Assembly (NCBI GenBank): GCA_021234155.1
Contig: JAJEKV010000020.1
Coordinates: 692,938 to 756,937 of the forward strand
Length of the DNA stretch: 64,000 bases
DNA from: Isoetes taiwanensis
Taxonomy: Eukaryota; Streptophyta; Lycopodiopsida; Isoetales; Isoetaceae
Direction of reading: 5' to 3'
The notes beneath the pieces were generated by a model. That model had not been told where the DNA came from. It was given only the letters and a program-made list of their open reading frames with translations, and did no database searches. How positions within the stretch are numbered: position 1 is the stretch's first letter; each line of letters begins with the position of its first letter. This document shows, piece by piece, positions 22,815 to 34,084 of the stretch. Position numbers and translations under genes: made by a program.

Positions 22815-24104
22815 AGCAACACTAACCCATAGGGATCTAAACTGAACAGGTATACGAACGGCTGTAACTTGCAAATATAAGGTCGTCTCCACCAATCGCT
22901 CAAAAGGAAACCTTCAAAACCATATTCCAATATCATAGTGCACCATATCATGGCATCTAATTGGTTCCCATGGTAACACCTGGAAATTGTGTATAATCTG
23001 TAAAGCTCCAGCAAGCAGAATGCTACTTCTTTTGTATGATACCTCGTGCCAGTGTTGGTTGGCCCTCGTGCCTGTGTTGGAAAAACCTCGTGTCTTATGT
23101 TTCTTTTTGCGCTATTTTATTTGTGATGGGGCCCACTCATTTGCTTTGCTGTGCTGTTTTATGTCATCTTCTTTGACTCCATCAAGTTGACTTGGAGTAT
23201 ATTTGAGGCGTCGTTTTTTTTTTTCAGAGGTGCGACTACTGGTCCAAACTAGCTAATTTAAATGTGCATGAAGGAAAGCTTCTAGGTTGCTCTTATGACT
23301 AAAGCTATGTCTACCCTACTGTATTTTACTAATTTTTGGTTTTATGTTTACGGATAATTTTTAATACTAGGTAAGTTGTTAAGTCTTCACGATAAAGGAG
23401 TAAATTTCCTCCATACGGCATTTGTAGGTGCCCTAAAGATCTAAGGGAGGGTCAAAGGTTTTAGGTATGATTGCAACAGAAGTTGTATGTGTGTAGAAAG
23501 AGCATTTGATAGTGCCTCGTAAGAGAGAGAATAACATGAATTAGGTGCTTTAATTCTTTATTTTATTTAGTGTGCATGGATGCACTTGGAAGTGCTTACC
23601 AGAGCAAAGCATAAATCGGCTTCCTTCGTTAGGAAGATCAGGTTATATTTGAATAGCTCTAAGATTGGAAACCAAATCCTTCAAGTAAAAATATTATGAA
23701 ACAAGACCAAGTTTCGTTGATTGACAAATTTCAAATATGAATCTGGTTATGATGTAAAGAATAGCACTCACTGTAGTTCTTTTAGGTTCGTCAGAATGGC
23801 TGGGTAAAAAAGTCATGAGGGTGAAATTTGCTAATATTGTTTATAAGTTCTTTTAAATCTAAAGTGGGTGCGAAATAGTGTAGCAAGCCCCCATAACAAC
23901 TGTTGATATGGGAGCTTATCTTCTTGAAAGACTTCTTGGAATTGTCGTAGTTTCTTTTGGAATGCAATGTCCAAATGATCAGTTTTTTTGAATAGCATGT
24001 TCCTCTGTTCAATCAGAGAACAAGAAATCTTTGTGTTGTTCATCCTTGAAGTTCCATATGTCCTTGGAATTCCATATTGAGACATATCTCATAGGCTTTC
24101 TAGT
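22815..24104. other. No gene identified
   Basis: AT-rich. A minus-strand open frame at 23,831-24,085 has a weak resemblance to a Ty3/gypsy pol segment, but it is too short to call. Confidence 0.35.
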
Positions 24105-26248
24105 TTTGTTGATCCAAGAGATGGAAGATACTTGACAACATCAGCAATGTTCAGAGGTAAAATGAGCACAAAAGAGGTCGATGAACAGAGGACTAATGTG
24201 CAGAACAAAAATTCTTCCTACTTTGTAGAGCGGATCCCAAATGTGAAGGCTAGTGTACGTGATATTGCACTAACTGGGCTTAAAATGTCTTCTACCTTTG
24301 TTGGCAATTCTACTTCAATACAGAAAATGTTCAGAAGGGTTAGTGAGCAGTTGACTGCTATGTTCAGAAGAAAAGCTTCTTTGCATTGGTATACTGGAGA
24401 GCGAATGGATGAGATGGAATTTATTGAAGCTGAAAGCCAAATGAATGATCTGGTCTCAGACTATTAGCAATACCAGGATGCAAGTGTAGATGACGAGGCT
24501 GATTATGAAGAGGAAGCAGAGGCTGCCTAAGATTGCTGCTTGTTTTGGTAAAAGAAAATTGTCTATAATCCTATTAGGATATTTTGCAGAGCTTGATGAG
24601 TTTAGTTACTACTGAAGGTTTACTACTTCGATGAGATTATTGTTCCTGTTTGATGAATATGATGCTTTTTTGATAACCTTCAATTTCGACATGAACATAG
24701 AATTTCAATCTGCTTTTAATAGACTTCTATTTCATATTCGGATTGCCAAAAAAAAAGGGAGGGACCATTATCGCGACATTCGTGTTCCTACTAGCGTTTG
24801 CTTTCCTAAAGTTGAAGCCTGTTAACGACAGAATCTGCTACCAAAATAATATCTTAAAGGAGTTCGAAAGGATACACCTGCAAACAACGGTAGATCATTG
24901 CTCAAAAATATTGTGAATTTGGACTTGTGTTCTTACCTTCATTTCTTACATCAGATGAAGGCATTTCTTACAATCAATGAAGGATGCATTAAGATGCCAA
25001 AAATCTAAGCTGATTGACTATGCATGATTTGATTTTGTCGTCTACGTACGGATTTATCTTCTCAGGTTGTTGCCCTTTCAATCATGACATATCAATTATT
25101 TCCATATTAAAAATTCTGACCTGCAAGACTTTGCTTGTGCAGTTGTAGAGGGCATGAGGTAATTATTGAGTGCCATGACAGCCTCAGTGTAACAAACAAA
25201 GAGTTAGCCAGTAATCAAAAGATTAATCATCTAGTGATCAATAAACACTAAAAACATTAAAGATTTTCAAAACCAGGCCTCTAGCCCAAAGCTCTCCACC
25301 GAGCCGGACCACTCAGCTAGCAATATCAGGCTGGAATATAAAGACAATAAGGCATATCTGACAATCAGTTTCCTCTTGTAGCTCCTTTCTCGAGCTAGGA
25401 GTCCTCAATATGATACACCAAGAGTACGGTTCTAGGATAGTAATAGGATATTAAACAAGAACAGCAAAGCTCTAGGAAAAAAGGTAATGGCTTTCTAGGA
25501 ATCAGATTCAAGAGTGAATTGAGTAGAGTAGTCTTTCTTGACCCCTATCACTCTTCTGGCCATAACTCTCTTATTCAGACGATTTATGAGAAGTGCCTTT
25601 CAAATTCGGAAACTAGACTCCGACATGGTTCCAGAGAAGTAAATATCACCCTAATCGAAGCTCTGATTGCGGAGATATCACCAATTGATTTCAGGTTCTA
25701 TTTATAGAAGTCTCTGCTACTTTAGCCTCCTTTGGCCTGCCTTTGCCTTTGCCTTTGCCTTTTGTTCCCAACCATGATATATACCAACTCTATATGATTT
25801 TATAACACTCAGCCTGTGTGCTATATCATCCTAATCTATAATAGTTTATGTGTGTTGCTCCAGGATGATATACAGACCTAACAGTTAGTTGTGGCAACCC
25901 ACTACTTGCATCTGCATCAAATGATATATTCTTTCGTGTTATAATTCTTCAAAACCTTGTTCTATGCAGAACCGTGCAGATTGAGTCCTCTCATGCACTT
26001 GATTTTACATTGGAACTTGCCAGATGGGTTGCCAATATCAGTGTTGCTCATATCACAGGGATGACAGCCATTGCTTTTAGCCTGCATATAAGATACGTGT
26101 TCCATTTGCTTTCGTAAGTATAAGGCCATGTGTGCTGCATCCAGCAACAGAAAACTCCTTAAGTAGCCGACAATGTTTCTTTTTATTTTTATCTTCATTT
26201 AGGTACTAGGCCATTTAAACCAGTGACATGTATACAGAATGCACGGTA
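24103..26248 (+). repeat. Segmental duplication, copy 2
   Basis: This matches 8,667-10,787 in order and orientation, including the tubulin fragment, the TTTGCC microsatellite (about 25,738-25,760), and the splice acceptor plus first 11 bases of the WD40 exon (26,238-26,248). An LTR begins at 26,249. Confidence 0.9.
24105..24530 (+). pseudogene. Beta-tubulin C-terminal fragment, copy 2
   Basis: This is the same fragment as copy 1, starting [10 protein letters not shown]. It is closer to true tubulin at some positions ([16 protein letters not shown]) and worse at others. A TAG stop at 24,465-24,467 replaces the Gln codon in EYQQYQDA, so the acidic tail is cut from the frame. The tail codons to 24,530 are still recognisable. 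It is non-functional. Confidence 0.85.
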
Positions 26249-27790
26249 TGTGACGTTCCACATATTTATATGCCTTTTTAAGTATAAATACATGACACGT
26301 CACTATGAATAATTAATGGCACATTAATTATTCATAAGCCAAGGTTAGTTATGTTAATAATTAATCATTAAAGTGGAAACCTAACCCAAAACCCTAATTC
26401 GAATTTAGGGCTTAACCTAATATTAAAAAGAGCTAAAATACCAAATTAGCTAATATTAACCAATCTAGAGTTGCCACCTGGCCCAAATCGATTGGGCAAG
26501 TGAGAGTTGCTAACTTGGGACTCAAATTGGGGTTTTGTACCCCCATTTGCCCCAATTCGAATTGGGGGAGGTTGGTGGAGGAGGAGCTGATGTTCCACCC
26601 TATTCCAGCCATAAGGATGGAGAACCAGAGGGATAGTAGAGCTAGCTATGATCCCGATTAGTACATAGATAGCTTGGATTCCTAGATAGTCATAGGACTA
26701 ATCCTTGTATGCTCAGAAGGTAGCTAGGATTAACCCTTGGATGTATAAGGATAGCTTTCTTTCTGTTCCTCCTGTGTTGCATGGGTAAAAGGGGGGTAGA
26801 GGCCTAAAGGCCATCTAGAAGTAGAGATGTTCCTAGATAGAACCCTTAAAACCCAGTAAATGCGGGCTGTGCACAAGAGCCAACCTGGCTGTGGATGATA
26901 TGATGTGGTTCAGCACCAGACAACGAGTATGAGGGTGAATCGGGGGTGGGATCTTGCCTAGCACGGCTACGGGACTCCTATAGTGTGCTAGGCTTATAGC
27001 CAGTCACTGTGTGTGGGCCGGGTATGGGTCTGACACTCTCTGGGCCGGAGGGCGTGAGTCATAGATGGTTGTTCTGGGCTCGAACGGGTTGGTGAGCTGA
27101 CCTTTAGATTTAGGGGAGTAAGTCGGGTACGGATGCGGGGGTCGTTGATGTGGCACGTGTTCTCTAGCACACCTAGGGATCCGTCATACTCGAGGAGGAG
27201 ACGCCTCTCTGACCTGCCTCATCGGACCGGGGAGATGTAACCCGGAGTAGTCTCGAAGGGTAATTCCTTGGGATTGCGTCTCCGGAGGGCTACAAGCACG
27301 TCATAACATGATTCATCCTATCTGCAAAGTGTGCACAGGAGGGACGGATGGAGTGGACTACCCTAGCCATTGTCTTATGCCAGCCAACGCCATGCTATAT
27401 CTCTGTCTGTTGTTATCTTGAGGCCCTGACCGTCAGTCACCCCCACGGAGTCTGAGCCCGAGGTAGAGCCCTTAGTTATGGTGTATTTCCTTTGTTATGT
27501 TGGTATTCTGTTATTAATTGTATTGATGATGATGGGCCACCCTTCGTGGTGGTATATTATTTATTAGTATTGTTGCTAGGTGCTAACATGTATGTACGCT
27601 TCCGCTATATAGGATTCCCATAGAAGGCGTGGGACGAATGACACCTCCGTGTCCTTCACCCCTGACACTTGGCCATCACAAGTGGTCCGAGTCGACCGGA
27701 GGGCCTTTCTGTGGTGATGGATTCGCCAAGGAAGGAGAATTTCCCATATTTATATGATGGGAGCATCGTACGGATTCGGGGAGCGTCACA
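26249..27790 (+). mobile_element. LTR, TGTGACG family, plus orientation (fossil)
   Basis: It starts TGTGACGTTCC and ends GGAGCGTCACA, with a plant-type primer site next to it. Much of it aligns by eye with the reverse complement of element A's LTRs. It is inserted in the WD40 exon of the duplicated block, immediately after acggta. It is about 1.54 kb long. It is a diverged subfamily relative to elements A and B. Confidence 0.8.
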
Positions 27791-27864
27791 GTGGTATCAG
27801 AGCATGATCTTGGTAGACCAAATCATAGTGGTATCAGAGCATGATCTTGGTAGACCAAATCATA
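27791..27864 (+). promoter_or_regulatory. Primer-binding site, tandemly doubled
   Basis: Two perfect 37-bp copies (27,791-27,827 and 27,828-27,864) each contain TGGTATCAGAGC, complementary to initiator tRNA-Met. The first lies one base from the LTR end, as expected for a primer site. Confidence 0.85.
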
Positions 27865-28248
27865 GCACTGGCCATGTCTAACTCGTTAGACCTTAGATAG
27901 TAGGGGACCTCCAATGTAGGAAACTTACACCAAATCCATAACTAGGATGAGTTTTGGCCTAAGTATGCGAGGATTGAGCTAGTTAAGAAGAAAAATTCCA
28001 AATATTAAGATAAAGTTATGTTGAGTTTTCGGTCGAATGCAGTCCCTTTCTTCCGGAGGCGATAACTTTCTCTAGGTAACTCGGATTGAGGCGATTTTTG
28101 TTCCAACACGTCCGCATGGTCCAAGTACCCTAGGGGGGTCGTCAACTGGCATCAGAAGGTCGAGCAAGGGGCCAAACCCAACAACGGCGCAGCTCAGGTT
28201 TGGTCGCTCCAGAATTGCGAGATAAACCCGTATAACCTGAGCAGCGCC

Positions 28249-28446
28249 GCTCCGTATAAAACGCATATTTCCACCGTATAAAAGTTTATATATTTTTTCC
28301 TTATACCTATTTTTTCGGCGTCTTGACCCAGATTTAAACCCAAGACCGCTCCGTATAAAACGCGTATTTCCACCGTATAAAAGTTTATATATTTTTTCCT
28401 TATACCTATTTTTTCGGCGTCTTGACCCAGATTTAAACCCAAGACC
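28249..28446. repeat. 99-bp tandem duplication
   Basis: Two nearly identical copies (28,249-28,347 and 28,348-28,446) begin gctccgtataaaacgc and end aacccaagacc. They include the B-box-like sequence of a minus-strand tRNA-like element. Confidence 0.9.
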
Positions 28447-28495
28447 TCTCCACTCCAAGCCTAGGTGCTTACCAACACACCAAGCTCTCTTGAAT
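28249..28495 (-). mobile_element. tRNA-derived SINE-like element
   Basis: On the minus strand there is an A-box-like ggtgtgttggtaagcacc (plus coordinates 28,464-28,481) and a B-box-like gggtttaaatc (28,430-28,440). They are followed by an A/T-rich tail region. The spacing fits an RNA polymerase III internal promoter. The tail end carries the 99-bp duplication. Confidence 0.45.
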
Positions 28496-28565
28496 GTAAT
28501 ATATGTGTTTCACATATATCTTATACACATATAGTACCCTATTTCTCTCTATAGCAACTTTTATA

Positions 28566-28640
28566 TAAAAGTATATTATGGGGCCTTGAACCCTTGACCT
28601 CCCACCACCCAGCCAAACCCTTTACCAACAAGGTAAGCCT
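28566..28640 (-). mobile_element. Second tRNA-like head (SINE or tRNA relic)
   Basis: On the minus strand, ccttgttggtaaaggg (28,618-28,633) resembles an A box and gggttcaaggcccc (28,580-28,593) a B box. This is the same orientation and style as the neighbour at 28,249-28,495. Confidence 0.4.
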
Positions 28641-29569
28641 CTTTTTAGTTAATGTAATGCTCCCTTGTTATACTTGACCAATAGTATTACTGTTTCTCTA
28701 GAACGACTCTTGTCTACCATCACTCTTCCCCAAACCAACGTTGCGGTGGCAACAATTCCGCTGGACTTGTGCAACCATAGTGAGCTAGGAATAACTTAAG
28801 AGTTATTATCATCACTGCGGAATGTTTCCGCAACTATACCGACATACGTTCCCGTTGAGCGATGGAAGGAAATTCCTCGGAGTAAGATAGAAACTTCCAA
28901 GTTGGATTCTGATCCACTATTCACCTTGGATATTCTCTAGGCGACGATAATAATGTCCAGTTATCGACGTTCTTAGACCTATAGCTTTAAATATTTTTTC
29001 CTTTGGTAAATGCCTCGATAACAAAATTCCTTCGGGCCTTGCCATGATTCAATCTATACTACATTCATATGCTTTATATTAGACCTTATTCGACGTTATA
29101 TATTAAGGGTTAAGTAATATTTTATAAACATAATTATAATTTACATTGTCTCTCTCTAGTGTCTAAGCCTCGACTTCGTCTCAAAGGATCTCTTTTTGTT
29201 CAACCAATCGGAACGCCATGCAAAGACCCTCTAGACCATGGGTAGCTTTAATCCTACCACCCTTCACTACTTCTTCTCAATGGCCGTGTTCTTTCCATAG
29301 ACCATTTCCCCATATCGTGATACATACTCGGTAACACATAGTGGGTGCTTGTTTTACAACCCGCACAACAATGTCAACACTTTATTCTAACCAATCCCGG
29401 GTACAAACTTTAGTATTATTTTGTGCCAAAGTTCATCGCCTATATGGTCGTGATTATTTATCCGCGCCGCATGCCTGTCGAATTGACAGCAGTCTACCCA
29501 AACAGGTGCCCAACAGGGGCGCTATCCTAGAATTCACAACTACACTAGCCACCCACCTGTGTTTCTGCT

Positions 29570-29965
29570 GGACCCGTTGTCATTGGGGATTTCCATCGAA
29601 GGGTGGCGTCCAAGCTGCTCAAGGTGGCGCCGGCTCGGTCACAAGGGTGGCTCCCAATCGCTCAAGGTGAGTTGTGGCTGATATGGGGGTGGTGATCCAC
29701 CTTATTGATCCCAATTAGCATTACCATGTTAGCCAATCGAGGGTGGCCACGTGGCGCCTTCCCAAACCATAATTAACTTAATTATGGCTTTTAAATATTA
29801 GTTCCTTAGTTATAGGTTATTATCCTTAATAATTAAATTAGCATAGCTAATTTAATCCCTTTTAAGTCAACCCCCTAGGTTCCCATACCCCATGGTGGCG
29901 TATCTATATTCGGTGTCGTGTCAACGTATTTATACTTATACCGTATAAATACTTGGAACGTCACA
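29570..29965 (-). mobile_element. LTR end, TGTGACG family, minus orientation (fossil)
   Basis: The segment ends ggaacgtcaca at 29,965, the mirror of the LTR start TGTGACGTTCC. It carries the family's gtataaatac block just inside and a cacgtggc word like that in element A's LTR. Only the 5' part of an LTR is recognisable. It faces the opposite way to the LTR at 26,249. Confidence 0.5.
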
Positions 29966-29995
29966 TGCTCGGTCATCCAGCCCATTCCTTCGCAG

Positions 29996-32900
29996 GCGTT
30001 GATACCTCCAGAGTATTTCTGCTGCATTAGAATGCCGAACTGGGTATATGGTAAGGCACCTGGAGGAAGCACTGTGCTAATTTATGTTACGGCTAATAAA
30101 GTCTTGAGCTACACTAATCATGTTAGAAAATTCAATACGTATAGTCATGATGGGCATGTTTAAGGGCTATATGATATTTCGAAACTAAGACTATCAGTTG
30201 ATTTGATACATCCGAAGGTATTTCTGCTCCGTTAGAATGCCGAACTGGGTATATGCTAAGGCACCTGGAGGAAGCACTGTGCTAGACGATTTAAGTTACG
30301 GCGAATAAAGTCTTGAGCTACACTAACCAGCTTAGAAGATTTAATACGTAGAGTCATGATGGGCATGTTTAAGGGCTATATGATATAAGACTATCAGTCT
30401 GATGATGTAGTTGGAAGCATAAAAGAGTAGAAATGATGTATGGAATGTTTTGCTACTGTCATAAAAACGAAAATCTATAGGGACCAGGTTTATGGATATA
30501 AGTTCATAGCTTTGTATGATGCTTAGGCTTCCGACATGTTGAAAGTCCTATGAGCTGGCTGGCTTTGGAGCTATGGTATATAAGTGGTGGAAATGAAATT
30601 GTCAAACTGCGTAACGGGCAGGGTTTTATGTTTTTTTCTAAGGATAAGATTTGCCACATAATTTGGGCAGTAAATTCTGCCCTCAGTTTCTTTCTTAAAG
30701 TATGGCATAGTATGCTTGTACTTTGAGATGCGTCTTGATTGCATTTTGGTTCTAACAAAGTGTTCATTCCACAGGCCAAGCTGGCTTCTAAGTATGACGG
30801 AACTTAGGCTCCAGAGGTAAGTGAGAAACTCGCAACTTTAATCTTTGTAGTCTTTGGGGCAAACAATGATGATGCGTGCATTTTGTTATTGCTAAGCATA
30901 AACTTGAGGAAGTAGATTCAGTTGTCTTCTTCCTATTTCTTATGCATCGGGTGGCACATTTGGTGGCACATTTGACAGATCTTGGAGTTTCCCACATCCA
31001 TGCTCTTGATAGATTCTACTGGCCTAGCATGTCACATCCCATTAGCAGTATGACCGTTTTGGTTAACATGCAATTTACTCTCGAAATTTTGTGTACATGC
31101 TAGCAATGCATGTCATTATGATAGGACTGCATTTAGTGGCACATTTGACAGATCCTAGAGTTCTCCATATCCACGCTGGCCTAGCATATCACATCTCATT
31201 CGTTAAGAAAATGTAGATATAGATGGTTGCTATTTGATCTGCAGCTTGAATCTGTTGCTGCCCATAAGACATTGTGTGTAAATCCATTATGCATATAGCT
31301 GCAAGTTTCTTTAGTCTGCCTATTACTTTTTCTTATAACGGAACTTTATTTGTTGCGTGTCACAATTTGAGGGCAAATAACCAGTGACCAGTCAATAAAT
31401 CTTGCAATACATAGCTGATTGTTTGGTTCTTACCTTCTCTTGTCAGCGTCTTACAGAGCTCAGCACTACTTCTAATTCATGACCTTTGTGCAGGTAACGT
31501 TACGTTGTCTTGTAGGTTGTTGCATTTTACCCATGTACATACACGTGCACATCCTCACATGTTATTTGTTTAAAAGACTCCTTTAAAATCCCGCATTGAA
31601 TTTTTGCGAGATTGAACATATGAATGATGGTCGTTGCATTATGAAGGTTCAGTTCAATTCATGCGAAATGTTAGATCATCAATATGTCGTTATCAGAATT
31701 TAACTTGCGCACATGACAACTTTGCAAATTTACAGGGTTGTTCTTTGACTTGAAAAATGTTAACGTATGGTGGATTCAACTCGTGGCAATACTTGGAATA
31801 GTAAGCCTGTGTTTCTGTTTCAGAAAGGTTATCTTTGTCAAATGTGGGGTGGTTTAATAAAAATTGTTAGAATATAGTACATATGTTTAGTAGATATGAT
31901 GACACATCTGATACCCACTTGCCATATAAGACACATGTTTCAGATGACATGCAAACATGATGTTGCTGATGTCTACACTTGTTACTTATTTGTTACTTCA
32001 ATTGGCGCAGGAGGTTAGACTCCTCAGGAGATGCTTAGAACAAGCTTTTACTGATTCCACTTGAGAACTTTATATTCCAAGCTTTTGCTCTCAAGTGTTA
32101 GAACTCATTTCCACATGGCATCTATCAAAATATATACAAGTTAAGCCATAAATGATGAGATGGCAGACATGCTGATATGGTAGCAGATTTCTAAAGCTTA
32201 CACATGGCAAGTTGCCAGAGAATTCTTCATTATCTGTAGGGAAGCAAGACTAAAGGGTTATTATATAAGTTGGAAAGTCTTTTGACAGATGCAGATATGA
32301 CGAGTAGTGACTTAGATAAAGCACAGATCAGCCACACGGTATGCCTCCTACTTTTGAAGATAATGCATTGATTTGCAGTTCAAAGTAACAGGCCGAGTAT
32401 GAGTACTTGAAACAGGATAAGCACAGGTGCCGTAGAGATGTTATGGCTCATTCTTCATTGTGATAATCATGGAAGTTCTGCATCATGCTAAATATGCCCA
32501 AGCAATCCACTCGCAAGGTGTGTATGTTCAAGTCTGCCAGCAGATGGACTTCGGATCAATTTGTGCGGTATTGCCTAACAAGGGATAGCTTTAACAAGAC
32601 CAACACTTGTGTGGACGTACTTCAGTTGCAAAGTAGACGCTTAGAAATTTTGTATCTCCTAGTCACATTCCCAGAACATGATGTTGTTGATTTGTCCATT
32701 GGGTTATAAAGTGGCACAGTCAGACATATAGTTAGGACTGTTTTCATTCTTTTCTAGCCTCTCAAGTGTTAGTATCCATCGTAACTTGGATATCAAGTGC
32801 CTAAGAGAACGACATTACGGTGTTGGCTTACACGTTTTTATAACAGGTGTTTGGAGTATATTACATAGGTACTGGACTCGGTGACTTTTATGGAAAGAAT

Positions 32901-33210
32901 GGAGCCTACGCAATTTATCTGTCCACGATAGTAGGGCGTATTGTAAGCTTTAAGAAACTCTTTGTATTTATGCCTGTTGTTTGTTATACATGTAAGCTAT
33001 CTTATGCTGAATTTGTGTTTAACAGTTCCTATACTTTAGTTTTTGTGCAATTGTTGCTAGTGGAGCTGCCCCTCCTCCCCTTATACTTGTAAGTTCAGGG
33101 TTTCATTATTTCTGTCACAACCATTGCCCATTATGAAACGGTAACTTCTACAGGTTGGTGCAGTCAATTTGTTTGGCGCATTGCTCATGCTAAATGCGCT
33201 ACAGAAATAG
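29996..33210 (+). CDS. Small membrane protein gene, C-terminal exons
   Basis: Four exons with canonical borders are readable. They are 29,996-30,050 (ALIPPEYFCCIRMPNWVY; donor gtaagg), 32,847-32,942 (starts VFGVYYIGTGLGDFYGKNGA), 33,026-33,088 (FLYFSFCAIVASGAAPPPLI) and 33,154-33,210 (VGAVNLFGALLMLNALQK, stop TAG). The last three are all phase 0 and join cleanly. The first ends in phase 1, so at least one linking exon between it and 32,847 is unplaced. The protein would have three or four hydrophobic segments. The pattern (aromatic-rich loop, GxYY, then AxxPPLIL) recalls small four-helix membrane proteins shared with bacteria, but I cannot name the family. Upstream exons may have been displaced by the LTR material ending at 29,965. 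The start codon was not found. Confidence 0.6.
30007..30400 (+). repeat. Tandem duplication of an exon and its flank
   Basis: Two direct copies about 205 bp apart share tatttctgct, agaatgccgaactgggtatatg, aaggcacctggaggaagcac, taaagtcttgagctacact and gggcatgtttaagggctata. The first carries the exon at 29,996-30,050 with a gtaagg donor. The second (exon part 30,211-30,255) has ctaagg instead and so lacks the donor GT. Confidence 0.9.
30955..31200 (+). repeat. Diverged tandem duplication, period about 175 bp
   Basis: Two copies share ggcacatttgacagatc, ccatatccacgct or ccacatccatgct, and ctggcctagcat followed by tcacatc. They lie at about 30,957-31,045 and 31,133-31,198, in an intron of the membrane-protein gene. 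Confidence 0.7.
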
Positions 33211-34079
33211 GGAACTAATGATGACATTCAAGCCACCAAACAGTGCAGTTGCACACTCACATTTGTAGTTAATGTGTATACCATACAAATGCAATTTCAA
33301 GATTTGCATAAATTTGTTGTTCAAGAATATACTTCTGCTAAATTTGCATAAATTTGTTGTAAACCAATTGAACACAGAAATAAGCTAGAATCTGTGTGGA
33401 AAATAGAAACAGCTTTCATAACATCATTCAAAAGATGTTTGCATTATTTGAGAAAAACCAGAATTTCTATATTTAAGACAGGCATAGACTATTTGGAATG
33501 TATACACCATTATAACAATTTATAAGATGGCCTTTATCTATTTCTTTTACTCTTCGTACCATCATAAAAATTCCTTGTTTCCTATTTTTACTTCACTTTT
33601 TTTTTTTTTTTTGCATTATTCCACTCTTGTGAAACATATTAGGATAAGGATATTATTCCATCATCTTCTAATTGGTGATCTTGGCTATGCTCAACTACAA
33701 TTCCCTTCAGCTCAATGTTACTAGAAAAGTGGTGGGGAACCAGGGATATTCATTAGGCATACAGAACATGTGCATGCAACTATAGGGGTTTCTATCAACC
33801 ATTTTTGTACGTCTACTTATAATACATATAGTAAGGCATATTAATACAGCTTTGAGCTGAGGTTCTTTGTTATTACTTGTAACATAAGCATTTACAATTT
33901 CTATCTGTATAGCCAGAAAATGAGTCCCCGAGTTCTTTATGTATAGACAAAACAGATATAGCCAGAGAAGGCTTCCAAATGGAATTTTACTGTAACATGA
34001 TCAAATATTAAACAAATATAAATAGATTTTGTTCCAAATGTCCAAGATTATGGTTTTGAATTGATCGTCAAAAACTTTG
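33211..34079. other. Downstream region, no gene seen
   Basis: 3' flank of the membrane-protein gene, then AT-rich sequence with a poly-T run (33,597-33,612). I recognise no further exons. Confidence 0.4.
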
Positions 34080-34084
34080 AACTA
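34080..34084. repeat. Target site duplication of element A, left
   Basis: AACTA directly precedes the LTR and is repeated exactly at 47,226-47,230. Confidence 0.95.

Larger units (their letters stand above)
27865..29569 (+). mobile_element. Internal debris of an LTR fossil, mixed repeats
   Basis: This lies between the primer site and an inverted LTR end. No gag or pol is recognisable. It contains a 99-bp tandem duplication and two tRNA-like heads on the minus strand. Whether all of it belonged to one element cannot be judged. Confidence 0.4.

Noticed and set aside
23831-24085. Minus-strand frame with FQEVFQEDKLP, like the start of a Ty3/gypsy RT
   Set aside because: Too short and without catalytic motifs; flanking DNA shows no other retroelement part.
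31010-32100. Exon candidate reading EVRLLRRCLEQAFTDST near 32,010
   Set aside because: Acceptor-like signal only; no protein similarity and it does not join in phase with the membrane-protein exons.
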